NCBI RefSeq assembly: GCF_000688515.1
Contig: NZ_JHZK01000009.1
Span: 1 to 64,000, forward strand
Reading direction: 5' to 3'
DNA length: 64,000 nucleotides
Source: Afifella pfennigii DSM 17143
GTDB taxonomy: Bacteria; Pseudomonadota; Alphaproteobacteria; Rhizobiales; Afifellaceae
In this document: positions 44,098-53,894 of the stretch, in pieces
Layout of the letters: every line of letters starts with the position of its first letter
Position numbering within the stretch: position 1 is the first letter of the stretch
Notes under the pieces: generated by a model
Database searches by the model: none
Told to the model about the DNA's origin: nothing
Seen by the model: the letters and a program-made list of their open reading frames with translations, nothing else
Position numbers and translations under genes: made by a program

Positions 44098-44745
44098 CTA
44101 GGCGGCGGGCGCCGCCGACAAGACGATCCGCCCCTCCTCCTCCTCCTCCACATCGAAGACAAGCTCCGCCTCGCGGGCGAGAAGCACGGCATAAAGCGGC
44201 TGCACCGAATGCGCGTCGAGCGGATCCGGCGCCGTTCTGCCGAGAAGCACGTCACGCACATTCTCCGGCAGCCTTGCCCTGTCGCCTTCGGCCGCCACCT
44301 GCATGTCGACGGCCCCGCCCCGCTCGCTCGCTTTCACCGTGAGCACGCCGCCGCGCGCGATCGTATTGGCGGCAAGGAGCAGGAGGTTGAGCAGGATCTT
44401 CGCCTCCGTCTTCGGCAGGAGCGAGGCCGCGACCTCCCATTTCAGTTCCACCTTCTCGCGCGCCAGAAGCTCGTTGGCGCAACGCCCGGCCTCGGCCATG
44501 TCGATATGCGATCCGGCACCGCCGGAAGCGCCGAAGGCAAGACGCGAGAATTGCAGCTTGACCGAAGCCTGCCGGGCGCTCTTGCGGATGAGGTCCATGG
44601 CGAATTCGCGCATGGAAGGGTCGGATTCCTCGTCCAGCACTTCCAATCCGTTGGCGATCGCGCCGACGGGGCTGATCACGTCATGGCAGACGCGGCTGGC
44701 GATCAGCGCGGCTAGCTCGACGGGGGCAATGTTCTCGCTGGTCAT
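44098..44745 (-). CDS. chpT: ChpT, histidine phosphotransferase of the CtrA pathway
   Basis: About 215 residues. The phospho-acceptor His21 lies in SRVCHDVISPVGAIANGLE, which matches the ChpT family, followed by a degenerate ATPase-like domain without a working ATP site. ChpT relays phosphate from CckA to CtrA and CpdR. The ATG at 44745 has GGAG about nine bases upstream; the frame is open to 44784. It is convergent with ctrA and divergent from eipA. Confidence 0.94.
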   Translation of the reverse strand: MTSENIAPVELAALIASRVCHDVISPVGAIANGLEVLDEESDPSMREFAMDLIRKSARQASVKLQFSRLAFGASGGAGSHIDMAEAGRCANELLAREKVELKWEVAASLLPKTEAKILLNLLLLAANTIARGGVLTVKASERGGAVDMQVAAEGDRARLPENVRDVLLGRTAPDPLDAHSVQPLYAVLLAREAELVFDVEEEEEGRIVLSAAPAA

Positions 44746-44855
44746 GAAGAGGGCTCCGAAGACGCGGGCGCCTGGGCGAATCATGGCCAGGCGGCGCCTA
44801 ACCTAGCCAGCGCCGTGCGGGCCGACCAGCCGCAAGCGGCCAAACGGAGGCCAGT

Positions 44856-44870
44856 TTACGCAACCTTTAC
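44856..44870. promoter_or_regulatory. Weak CtrA-like box upstream of eipA
   Basis: TTAC-N7-TTAC followed by CAT, two mismatches from TTAA-N7-TTAA, about 59 bases before the eipA ATG. In Brucella, eipA is directly controlled by CtrA, which makes a real site plausible. Confidence 0.4.
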
Positions 44871-44928
44871 CATTCTGGCGTCACCTTCCGGAAGCAAAGG
44901 AAGATCGGCCAGCCGTTTAGGAGTGACG

Positions 44929-45534
44929 ATGCGCCTTGCCAGGATTCTTGCCGCCAGCCTCGTGGCGGTCTCTCTTTCCGCTCTGCCCGCCAGCGGCGCG
45001 CCGGCGACCTATGCGCAGCCGGCGCAGCAGCCCGCCACCACCTATTCGGCCGCCGAGATCGTCGGGGCCGGCCATCAGTTCTTCGGCTCCACCTCCGGCG
45101 GGCTGGCCACGATGGTGGAGAAGCTCGTCGCGCAATACGGCCTGCCGAACGGCTACGTCATCGGCCAGGAAGGCTCCGGCGCCCTGATCGGCGGCCTGCG
45201 CTACGGCGAGGGCACCATCTACACCAAGCTGATGCCGCCACGGCACATTTTCTGGCAGGGCCCTTCCATCGGCTGGGATCTGGGCGGCGATGGCAACCGC
45301 ACCATGATGCTGGTCTACAATTTGCCCGGAACCGATTCCATCTACCGGCGCTTTGCCGGCGTCAACGGCTCGGCCTATCTGGTCGGCGGGCTCGGCATGA
45401 CGGTGCTGGCCAATGACGGTGGGCCTGGCCGCACCATCTATGTCGTACCGATCCGCACCGGCGTCGGCGCGCGTCTTGGCATCAATATCGGCTACCTGAA
45501 ATTCACCCAGCAGCCGACCTGGAATCCTTTCTGA
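44929..45534 (+). CDS. eipA: EipA-family periplasmic protein (DUF1134)
   Basis: A 201-residue protein with a Sec signal peptide (about residues 1-24) and a DUF1134 core (YSAAEIVGAGHQFFGSTSGGLATMVEK at its start). In Brucella the homologue keeps the envelope intact under stress, affects division and is part of the CtrA regulon. The ATG at 44929 has GGAG just before it. The gene is divergent from chpT, as it is in Brucella to my memory. The mature part is Gly-rich, as expected for the small beta-barrel fold of the family. No lipid anchor. Confidence 0.9.
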   Translation: MRLARILAASLVAVSLSALPASGAPATYAQPAQQPATTYSAAEIVGAGHQFFGSTSGGLATMVEKLVAQYGLPNGYVIGQEGSGALIGGLRYGEGTIYTKLMPPRHIFWQGPSIGWDLGGDGNRTMMLVYNLPGTDSIYRRFAGVNGSAYLVGGLGMTVLANDGGPGRTIYVVPIRTGVGARLGINIGYLKFTQQPTWNPF

Positions 45535-45681
45535 GGCCAAGTCCTCCGCCCTCTGGGCAGCTTTCCCGTCCGTGACATTTTTACGATACTCGTAAGGGCT
45601 CGCATGCCGGCAGCATAAGCTCTGTTGCCGTTGGGGCTCGCCAGCTATATTTTCGCGATCCTGCCGCGAACGGAGCCGGTG

Positions 45682-46683
45682 ATGATTCAAGCGGCTATGC
45701 TGTTCGCCCTCGGCGCGATCGCGAGCGCACTTGTCTGCCTTGCGTTCTTCACGGTCCTCGCCCGCCGCATTCGGCGCGTGACGGAACAGCGCCTGAAGGC
45801 GAGCCTGGCAACGAAGAGGGCCGATTTCGACGCCGAGCGCGACGAGATACGCGCCCGCAATGCCATCGAGATCAACCGCCTGGAGCGCGAGACCGGCGCC
45901 CTTCGCGATCGCGTGACCGCGCATCGTCTCGACGCCGACCTGAAGACGCAGGAGATCGCCGCCTTCCGCGCCGATCTCGCCGCGCGCGAGGAAGAGGTCA
46001 CCGAGCTAGGCGGCCGCATCGAGGAATTGCAAGCAGCTCTGGTGGAAGCCAAGCGCCGCCTCGCCGAGACCGGCACGGCGCTGCGCGCCGGCCATCACGC
46101 TCTGGAAACGGAGATGCAGCGTCGTCTCGCCTTGCAGGACGAGATATCCAAGCTTCGCCAGACTGCCGAGGACAGGCGCGTGGAGCTCGTCGGCCGACAG
46201 GCCGAGATCGAGTATCTGCGCTCGCTTGTAAGTGAGAACGCGGCCGAGGCTGGGGAGGCGCAAGCCTTGGCCGAAGGCGCGGAGGCGGTGCGCGAGGCCG
46301 ACGCCAACGCCGACGATACCGCCAGGAAGGCCGCAACAGCCACCCGGAGCAAGCCTCCCGCAACCGAGGCGCCGCGTCAGGTCACCGGCGACGGCGGGAA
46401 CGAGCAGCCGGGCATGCGGGAGATCGCTCGCATCGCCGACGACATCCGGCGCATGGCGAACGATAAGGAACTGGCCGCCTTCGTGGGCGAGGAGGGCCGC
46501 CCTGACAAGGACGAGGCCGGCAAAGCCGGCCGCAAATCTGCCCCGCGCACCAACGGCAAGCAGGCGCAAGCGCGTCAGGCCGAGGGACGGCCAGGCGGGC
46601 TGGGCGCGGCGGAGGCTCGCTTCTTCAAGGCACTCAACGAGATTCGCTCGCTGAAGGACGAGACCAAGACCCCCGCCGAATAG
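45682..46683 (+). CDS. Membrane-anchored coiled-coil protein of unknown function
   Basis: A 333-residue protein with one N-terminal membrane helix (about 4-26) and a long coiled coil (about 45-200, mostly Glu, Arg, Ala and Leu). The remaining part is polar, rich in Ala, Lys and Glu, with a short conserved-looking end (AEARFFKALNEIRSLKDE). I do not recognise a named family. It starts at an ATG with GGAG upstream (the frame opens earlier at a TTG). It follows eipA by 147 bases, so an envelope or division role alongside the CtrA genes is a guess. Confidence 0.68.
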   Translation: MIQAAMLFALGAIASALVCLAFFTVLARRIRRVTEQRLKASLATKRADFDAERDEIRARNAIEINRLERETGALRDRVTAHRLDADLKTQEIAAFRADLAAREEEVTELGGRIEELQAALVEAKRRLAETGTALRAGHHALETEMQRRLALQDEISKLRQTAEDRRVELVGRQAEIEYLRSLVSENAAEAGEAQALAEGAEAVREADANADDTARKAATATRSKPPATEAPRQVTGDGGNEQPGMREIARIADDIRRMANDKELAAFVGEEGRPDKDEAGKAGRKSAPRTNGKQAQARQAEGRPGGLGAAEARFFKALNEIRSLKDETKTPAE

Positions 46684-46835
46684 CGCCCGACGCCATCGGA
46701 TGACCGTCTCGGTGCTGCTGGACAAGACCGACACGACACTTTCGGCTTGACCTTGCCCAAGCGGGCATGCGCCATTTCACCTGTCGCCTCTTGAGGTCGC
46801 GGAGCTGCAACCTCGGGCAAGGGGAGGAGCATGCG

Positions 46836-47543
46836 ATGAGCGATACGGCAGGCGGCCGCGACTGGCAGAGCCATCCGCCCTATCTGTTTGCCGATTACCG
46901 CTCCACCGCCCTGCGCGCCCCCACGCGACCTCTCATTCCCATCAAGCACTGCCTCTCGGAGATGACGGGGCCCGTCTATGGGCACGAAGCGGTGGCACCG
47001 CTCGATGCCGATCTGACGAGGAACGCCCGCCGCAACGGCGAGCCGCTCGGCGAGCGCATCATCGTCACCGGCCGCGTTCTCGACGAGGAGGGCCGCCCGG
47101 TTCGCGACACGCTGATCGAAGTGTGGCAGGCCAATGCGGCCGGTCGCTACGTGCACCTCACCGACCGGCACGACGCGCCGCTGGACCCGAATTTCCTCGG
47201 CGCCGGTCGCTGCGTCACCGACGAAAAGGGCCGTTACCGTTTCTACACCATCAAGCCCGGCGCCTATCCCTGGGCCAATCATGCCAATGCCTGGCGGCCG
47301 CTGCACATCCATTTTTCGCTGCTCGGGCCCAGCATCGCCGCGCGGCTCGTGACCCAGATGTATTTTCCCGGCGACCCGCTTCTGGCCTACGACCCGATCT
47401 ATCTCGGCGCCCCGGAAGGCGCGCGCGAGCGCCTCGTCTCGCGCTTCGACCTTGCCATGACGGAGCCGGATTTCGCCCTCGGCTATGTCTTCGACATGGT
47501 TCTGCGCGGGCGCGGCGAGACGCCCTTTGAGAGCCGCGTGTGA
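46836..47543 (+). CDS. pcaH: Protocatechuate 3,4-dioxygenase beta subunit (PcaH)
   Basis: A 235-residue intradiol dioxygenase. The iron ligands Tyr105 (GRYVH), Tyr144 (GAYPW), His157 and His159 (LHIHF) are all present, nearly the same numbers as in Pseudomonas. PcaH binds the iron and, with PcaG, cleaves protocatechuate to beta-carboxymuconate. GGGGAGGAG precedes the ATG. It is 10 bases before pcaG. No other pca genes (B, C, D, I, J) are in the window. Confidence 0.95.
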   Translation: MSDTAGGRDWQSHPPYLFADYRSTALRAPTRPLIPIKHCLSEMTGPVYGHEAVAPLDADLTRNARRNGEPLGERIIVTGRVLDEEGRPVRDTLIEVWQANAAGRYVHLTDRHDAPLDPNFLGAGRCVTDEKGRYRFYTIKPGAYPWANHANAWRPLHIHFSLLGPSIAARLVTQMYFPGDPLLAYDPIYLGAPEGARERLVSRFDLAMTEPDFALGYVFDMVLRGRGETPFESRV

Positions 47544-47553
47544 GGAGCGCAGG

Positions 47554-48147
47554 ATGCGCGACCTCCTCAAGCAGACGCCCTCGCAGACGGTCGGCCCCTA
47601 TTTCGCCTATGGCCTGACGGCCCGGCAATATGGCTATCCCAACAGCCAGATCGCCGACGGCACGCTCGCCGACGAAACGGTCTCCGGCACACGTATCCGC
47701 ATCCTCGGCTGCGTCTTTGACGGCGAGGATGCGCCGATCCCCGACGCCATGGTCGAAATCTGGCAGGCCGACAGCGAAGGCCGCTACGCCCATCCCGCCG
47801 ACGGGCGCGGCTCCAATACCGGCTTCCGCGGCTTCGGCCGCCAGGGCACGGGCACCGATAGCCGGAACCGCTTCCTTTTCGATACCGTCAAGCCCGGCCC
47901 CGTGGGCGGCGAGGCGGCGCCGCACATCAATGTCATCCTCTTCATGCGCGGGCTTTTGAGCCATGCCTATACGCGCATCTATTTCGCCGACGAGAGCGCG
48001 CGCAACGCGGCCGATCCCGTGCTTGCGAGCGTGCCGGCGGAGCGCCGCGCCACCCTTCTTGCCCAGCCGGACCCCTCGATGCCTGGCCTTTATCGCTGGG
48101 ACATTCGCATGCAGGGCGAGCGGGAAACCGTCTTTTTCGATCTGTAA
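47554..48147 (+). CDS. pcaG: Protocatechuate 3,4-dioxygenase alpha subunit (PcaG)
   Basis: A 197-residue subunit with the same fold as PcaH (TVGPYFAYGL, AMVEIWQADSEGRY, APHINVILFMRG) but without the second tyrosine and the HIH pair, so it does not hold iron, as in other alpha subunits. It forms the substrate pocket with PcaH. A GAGGAG site precedes the ATG. The gap to pcaH is short, indicating an operon. Confidence 0.94.
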   Translation: MRDLLKQTPSQTVGPYFAYGLTARQYGYPNSQIADGTLADETVSGTRIRILGCVFDGEDAPIPDAMVEIWQADSEGRYAHPADGRGSNTGFRGFGRQGTGTDSRNRFLFDTVKPGPVGGEAAPHINVILFMRGLLSHAYTRIYFADESARNAADPVLASVPAERRATLLAQPDPSMPGLYRWDIRMQGERETVFFDL

Positions 48148-48282
48148 TGTAGAGGTGCGGGCAGCCAGCCATCGGCTCGCTGTGCGCCGGCGGAGCCCTT
48201 GCCGGCAAACCGTTTACCTGTGTCGAAGAGCCCTCCCCTTGCGTGTTGCGTCAGGCCCCGGCGGGCAATAGGAAGGACGAAA

Positions 48283-49530
48283 ATGTCCGACGAAACGCAT
48301 ATCATCATCGGCACTGGCCATGGGGGAGTCCAGCTTGCCGCTTCTTTGCGGGAGCTTGGCTTTTCCGGGCGTATCGTGCTCATCGGCGAGGAGCCCGATC
48401 TTCCCTATCAGCGCCCGCCGCTTTCCAAGGGCTATCTGACCGGCGCCGTCACCGCCGAGGGGCTGCTTCTGCGTGGCGCCAAATTCTACGAGGACCGGGA
48501 TATCGAGCTCCTTCTTGGCGAGCCGGCGACGCTCATCGACCGCGCGGCCAAGGAGGTCGAGCTGCGATCGGGCCGGCGTCTGCGCTACGACCATCTGACC
48601 CTGGCGCTCGGCGTGCGCAACCGGCCCCTTCCGGTGCCCGGCGGCGAGCTCGACGGGGTTTTCAGCGTCCGCTCCATCGACGATTCCAACCGGCTGCGCG
48701 AGCATATCGAGGCGGCCGAGAACATCGTCATCATCGGCGGCGGCTTCATCGGCCTTGAGCTCGCCGGCGGCGCGGCCAAGCTTGGCAAGAAGGTCACCGT
48801 CGTGGAGCTTGCTCCGCGCGTCATGGCCCGCGCCGTCACGCCCAGCCTTTCGGCCTTCTTCGAGATGGCGCATCGCCGCCGCGGCGTGGAGGTGCTGACG
48901 GGCACGGAGGTGGAACGCCTCACCGGCGAGAGCGACCATGTGACGGGGGTGGTGCTGAAGGAAGGACGGCATCTGCCCGCCGATATCGTCCTTTTCGGCA
49001 TCGGCGTCGTCGTCAACAGCGAGCTCGCCGAGGCTGCCGGCCTCGCGGTCGAGGACGGCATCGTCGTCGACGAGCTGCTTCAGACCTCCGATCCCTTCAT
49101 CTCCGCCATCGGCGACTGCGCCAACCATCCCAACGTCTATGCCGGCAGCCGGATACGCCTTGAATCGGTGCAGAACGCCGTCGATCAAGCCCGCTGCGTC
49201 GCCGCCCGTCTCACCGGCCATCCAACGCCCTATGCCGACGTGCCCTGGTTCTGGAGCGATCAGGCGGATCTGAAGCTGCAAATGGTCGGCCTGCCCGTCG
49301 GCGCCGAGCGCAACATCCTGCGCGGCGACAGGGAAGCGGAGAGTTTTTCCATCTTCGTCTTCAAGGCCGGCAGGCTGATCGCGGTGGAATCGGTCAACCG
49401 CCCGGCCGACCACATGGCCGTGCGCACCTTGATGAAGCTCGGCATCGAGGTGAGCGAAGAGGAAATCGACGATCCGAGCTTCGATCTGAAAGCCTTCGCC
49501 CAGGCCAAGCGCAAGGCCGCCGTCGCATAG
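48283..49530 (+). CDS. FAD-dependent ferredoxin/rubredoxin reductase-like protein
   Basis: A 415-residue flavoprotein of the putidaredoxin/ferredoxin reductase group. The FAD motif GTGHGG (residues 9-14), the NAD-binding motif IIGGGFIGLELAG (near 149) and the second FAD motif SAIGDCAN (near 272) are present. Such enzymes pass electrons from NADH to a ferredoxin for a dioxygenase or P450. No ferredoxin or oxygenase gene is adjacent, and PcaHG needs no electrons, so its partner is elsewhere. AAGGA precedes the ATG. It lies 135 bases after pcaG on the same strand. Confidence 0.87.
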   Translation: MSDETHIIIGTGHGGVQLAASLRELGFSGRIVLIGEEPDLPYQRPPLSKGYLTGAVTAEGLLLRGAKFYEDRDIELLLGEPATLIDRAAKEVELRSGRRLRYDHLTLALGVRNRPLPVPGGELDGVFSVRSIDDSNRLREHIEAAENIVIIGGGFIGLELAGGAAKLGKKVTVVELAPRVMARAVTPSLSAFFEMAHRRRGVEVLTGTEVERLTGESDHVTGVVLKEGRHLPADIVLFGIGVVVNSELAEAAGLAVEDGIVVDELLQTSDPFISAIGDCANHPNVYAGSRIRLESVQNAVDQARCVAARLTGHPTPYADVPWFWSDQADLKLQMVGLPVGAERNILRGDREAESFSIFVFKAGRLIAVESVNRPADHMAVRTLMKLGIEVSEEEIDDPSFDLKAFAQAKRKAAVA

Positions 49531-49560
49531 CCCTGACCGGTTGCGCCAGGAGGCGAAACC

Positions 49561-51192
49561 TCATCGCTCCGGCGGCCCCTGCCGATGGATGAAGCGCCAC
49601 GGGCTCACCTCGTCCTTCAGCTCCACCGGCACCTCGATCAGCCGGCATGCATCGGCCGCGAGCGCCCGCTCCAAAGCCGCCTTCAGCTCTTGCGGGTCTC
49701 TCGCTCGCTCGCCTTCTACGCCGAAGGAAGCGGCGAGCTTCACAAAATCCGGATTGGTGAGGGCGGAGGCGATCGCCCGTCCTTCGAAACGCTCCTCCTG
49801 GTCGCGCCGGACATTGCCATAGGCGGCGTTGTTGAAGACGATGGCGGTCACGGCGATGCCGTATTGCACCGCCGTCGCCAGTTCCTGGACGGCGAAGAGG
49901 AAGCCACCATCGCCGCACAGCGCCACGACCGGCCGCTGCGGATGCGCCAGCTTGGCGCCGAGCGCGGTTGGAAAGCCGGCCCCGAGCGTACCCTGATAGC
50001 CGGAGGAGACGAAAGTTCTCGGCCGGTAGACCGGAAAGGCGAACCAGGAGGCAAAGCCGGCCTGGCACATTTCGTCGGTGACGATCCCCTCTTCCGGCAG
50101 CACCTGGCGCAGCACCGCCAAGAAGTCGGCATGCGGCTGCACGGCCTTCACCTCGGTGGCGGCCTTGGCCTTGGCGGCGGCGATCGCTTCGTCGCGCTTC
50201 GGCGGATCGATGCCGCGCCGTTCCACCTCCGCCAAGAGCGCCGCGACCGCCGGCGCGGCCCGGCCGAGAATGTCGGCATCGCCCGGCGCGCGGCGCAGCT
50301 CCGCCGCGTCGATGTCGATGCGGATCGTCTTCAGCTCCGGCGGTCGCCACGACCAGCGCCAGGCGGCAAGCTCCAGCCGCGTGCCGATACCGATGACAAG
50401 GTCGGTCTGCGGCCACAATTCGTAGGCCGAGGCGATGTTGAGGCCGAGCGGATGGCTTTCTGAGACGATACCGCGCCCGGAGCGGAAGGCGGTGACCGGC
50501 GCGCCGAGCCGCTCCGCCAGCGCCGCCACCTCCTCCGCCGCCTCGATCGCCCCGGAGCCGACGAAGATCATCGGCGCCCTTGCCTTTGCGATCAGCTTGG
50601 CCGCCTCCGCCACCCGCTCGCCGTCGACGATCGGGTCGGGCTGGCGCGGCAACGGCTCGCAGAGCTCCGTCGGCGCCGTCGCCGTGAACTGGTCCCACGG
50701 ACATTCCAGCGCCGCCGGCCCCGGCCGCAGCGAGGTCATTTCCTGAAAGGCGCGGGCGACATGGTAGGGCGCCGCGCCCGGATGCTCGATACGTTCCGCC
50801 CATTTCACCAGCGTGCGCATGGTGGCGAGCTGGTCGGGCATTTCGTGCAGATGCCCCCGCCCCTTGCCCAGGAAGGCGCTCGGCACCTGACCTGTCAGGC
50901 AAAGGACCGGCTCGTTGCCGCCGAGCGCCGTCACGAGCGCCGCGCCGGTATTGAGCATGCCCGGCCCCGGCACCACGGCGTAGACGCCAGGGCGGCCGGT
51001 GGCGCGCGCATATCCGAAAGCCATGTACCCGCAGGCCTGTTCATGCCGCGCCCCGATGGTGCGGATGCGGTTGGAACGCGCGAGCGCATCGAAGAGGCCG
51101 TAGATTTGCGCTCCGGGCAGGCCGAAGACCGTATCGACATCGTGCTTTTCCAGTTGCCGAACGATCGCCTCGCCCCCGCTCATCACCGTCAT
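49561..51192 (-). CDS. Thiamine-diphosphate enzyme, acetolactate synthase-like, unknown substrate
   Basis: About 543 residues with the three domains of the family: Pyr (catalytic Glu in ARHEQACGYMAF), the middle domain, and PP (GDGGFLFAVQEL with NNAAYG, the ThDP and magnesium motif). It resembles acetolactate synthase or benzoylformate decarboxylase-type proteins, but the substrate is not evident and no small regulatory subunit is beside it. It is divergent from a MarR gene. The start is one of two close ATG codons; I use 51192. The position next to pca genes suggests an aromatic or keto-acid step. Confidence 0.85.
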   Translation of the reverse strand: MTVMSGGEAIVRQLEKHDVDTVFGLPGAQIYGLFDALARSNRIRTIGARHEQACGYMAFGYARATGRPGVYAVVPGPGMLNTGAALVTALGGNEPVLCLTGQVPSAFLGKGRGHLHEMPDQLATMRTLVKWAERIEHPGAAPYHVARAFQEMTSLRPGPAALECPWDQFTATAPTELCEPLPRQPDPIVDGERVAEAAKLIAKARAPMIFVGSGAIEAAEEVAALAERLGAPVTAFRSGRGIVSESHPLGLNIASAYELWPQTDLVIGIGTRLELAAWRWSWRPPELKTIRIDIDAAELRRAPGDADILGRAAPAVAALLAEVERRGIDPPKRDEAIAAAKAKAATEVKAVQPHADFLAVLRQVLPEEGIVTDEMCQAGFASWFAFPVYRPRTFVSSGYQGTLGAGFPTALGAKLAHPQRPVVALCGDGGFLFAVQELATAVQYGIAVTAIVFNNAAYGNVRRDQEERFEGRAIASALTNPDFVKLAASFGVEGERARDPQELKAALERALAADACRLIEVPVELKDEVSPWRFIHRQGPPER

Positions 51193-51305
51193 GACGCTCG
51201 CATCCTCAATCCCCTGCCCCCGGTGCGACCGGTGGGCTTGCCTCAATGCACGCCGGTCGGCCTGTCCCCAATGTTTATCACTGCGCGGCTTGCTACCCTA
51301 AGGTG

Positions 51306-51312
51306 TTTTGTC
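51306..51312. promoter_or_regulatory. TTTTGTC half-site matching the MarR-upstream dyad
   Basis: The half-site TTTTGTC also forms the dyad at 51379. It lies 114 bases from the ThDP-enzyme start, so the divergent genes may share regulation. It could occur by chance. Confidence 0.3.
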
Positions 51313-51378
51313 GGCGAGGAATTTGCGTCTGCCTCGCGATCGCTCTCGAACATGTGTACAAATTATCGTGAGCGGTAC

Positions 51379-51393
51379 TTTTGTCCGACAAAA
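51379..51393. promoter_or_regulatory. Perfect dyad before the MarR gene, likely operator
   Basis: TTTTGTC-C-GACAAAA, a perfect 7-bp inverted repeat around one base, 81 bases before the MarR ATG. The size and symmetry suit a MarR dimer, and autoregulation is likely. Confidence 0.6.
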
Positions 51394-51473
51394 CCCCGCA
51401 AAATCGGTCGACGTAACGCTGCGTTTGTCGCTAACATGATCAGCTAATCATTGCCTGGGGGGGCTTTCCGATA

Positions 51474-51947
51474 ATGACACTACCGCAAACGGAGCGGGCG
51501 TTGCCGATCGTTTTGACGCGCGCCCGGGAAGTTTTCATGGTGCATATGCGACCGGTGATCGCCGAGCACGGCTGCACCGAGCAGCAATGGCGCGTGCTGC
51601 GCATTCTCCACGAAACGGGGCCGCATGATGCAACGGCGCTTTCGGCCAAAGCCTGTTTGCTCACCCCGAGCACGACGCGCATCCTGAAGGCGCTGGAGGA
51701 GCGTTGTCTCATCACGCGCAAGCCGGACGGCAAGGACAACCGGCGTCTGGCCATCAGCATCTCCCCGGCGGGCAAGGAACTCATCGCCAGCGCCACGCCG
51801 CCCATCGCGGAGATCTATCAGCGGATCGAAACGGCTTTCGGCCGCGACAGGATGGAGCTGCTGATCGACATGCTGCAGGAGCTCGGCGATCTCGACACCG
51901 GATTGGCGGCGCCGAGCGTCAACGCGAGCGCTCAGCCGGCCGTATGA
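51474..51947 (+). CDS. MarR-family regulator, HpaR-like
   Basis: A 157-residue winged-helix protein with recognition region ALSAKACLLTPSTTRILKALE and wing RKPDGKDNRRLAISISPAG. It reads most like HpaR-type regulators of aromatic (homoprotocatechuate) catabolism. It probably represses the nearby aromatic genes and itself, through the dyad at 51379-51393. It ends 46 bases before a strong hairpin. The inducer is unknown; a phenolic acid is a reasonable guess. Confidence 0.85.
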   Translation: MTLPQTERALPIVLTRAREVFMVHMRPVIAEHGCTEQQWRVLRILHETGPHDATALSAKACLLTPSTTRILKALEERCLITRKPDGKDNRRLAISISPAGKELIASATPPIAEIYQRIETAFGRDRMELLIDMLQELGDLDTGLAAPSVNASAQPAV

Positions 51948-51992
51948 TCGAGCCCCGCGGCTGGACGCCGGCGAGCCGGGCCGCTTTGCCGG

Positions 51993-52038
51993 GTGCCGGA
52001 GCTTTCCCGCCAGGCAGCCACTCGGGAAAGCCCGGCAC
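51993..52038 (+). terminator. Long hairpin after the MarR gene, no T-run
   Basis: Arms 51993-52008 and 52024-52038 pair over 15 bp with one bulged base; the loop is 15 bases. With no T-run it is not a standard rho-independent terminator. It might stabilise the mRNA end or act with Rho. Confidence 0.45.
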
Positions 52039-52192
52039 TGTCGGGCGGCGCTTCCTGCCGCTACGGGACGCCGAAGCCACGACGATCCGTGCCTGTTGAG
52101 GCGTCGCCGGCCAGGCGTGGCGCATGCTGCATCGACATTTGTAGACATCGCGCCCGTTTCCCCGGCCGGCCATCTCCGCTATCAGGCAGGCC

Positions 52193-53115
<923 letters not shown>

Positions 53116-53119
<4 letters not shown>

Positions 53120-53877
53120 ACCTTCACGCCATCCGGGCCATCTACCGCTTCGAGATGAATCGGACCGGCCGCACGCTCCTGCAAAGCGTTCTGGCCCCGG
53201 TCCTGTCGACGACGCTGTATTTCGTCGTTTTCGGCGCCGCCATCGGCTCGCGCATCGATGAGATCGGCGGCGTCTCCTACGGCGCCTTCATCGTGCCGGG
53301 GCTCGTCATGCTCTCGCTTCTGACGCAGAGCGTCACCAACGCCGCCTTCGGCATCTATTTCCCGAAATTCACCGGCACCATCTACGAGCTTCTCTCCGCC
53401 CCGGTCTCCTTCCTGGAGATCGTCATCGCCTATGTCGGCGCGGCGGCGACCAAGTCGATCCTGCTCGGCGTCATCATCTTGATGACGGCGACGCTGTTTG
53501 TGCCGCTGCGCATCGCCCATCCCGGCTGGATGATCGCCTTCCTGGTGCTGACGGCGGTCACCTTCTCGCTTTTCGGCTTCATCATCGGCATCTGGGCCGA
53601 CGGCTTTGAGAAGCTGCAGATCGTGCCGCTCCTCATCATCACGCCGCTCACCTTTCTCGGCGGCAGCTTCTATTCCATCGATATGCTGCCGCCCTTCTGG
53701 CAGAAGGTGACGCTCCTGAACCCGGTGGTCTATTTGATCTCCGGCTTCCGCTGGTCGTTCTACGGGATCGCCGACGTCTCCGTCGCCGTCAGCCTTTCCA
53801 TGACGGCGCTGTTCATGGTGATCTGCCTCCTTGCCATCTGGTGGATTTTCAGAACCGGCTGGCGGCTGAAGAGCTGA
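53116..53877 (+). CDS. ABC-2 exporter permease
   Basis: A 253-residue protein with about six membrane helices and the ABC-2 pattern [16 protein letters not shown]...[12 protein letters not shown]. It resembles YadH and pairs with the ATPase, whose stop it overlaps (ATGA). It is convergent with a DUF4424 gene, with only 17 bases between. Confidence 0.9.
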
Positions 53878-53894
53878 TCGGCCCGCCCCGCCGC

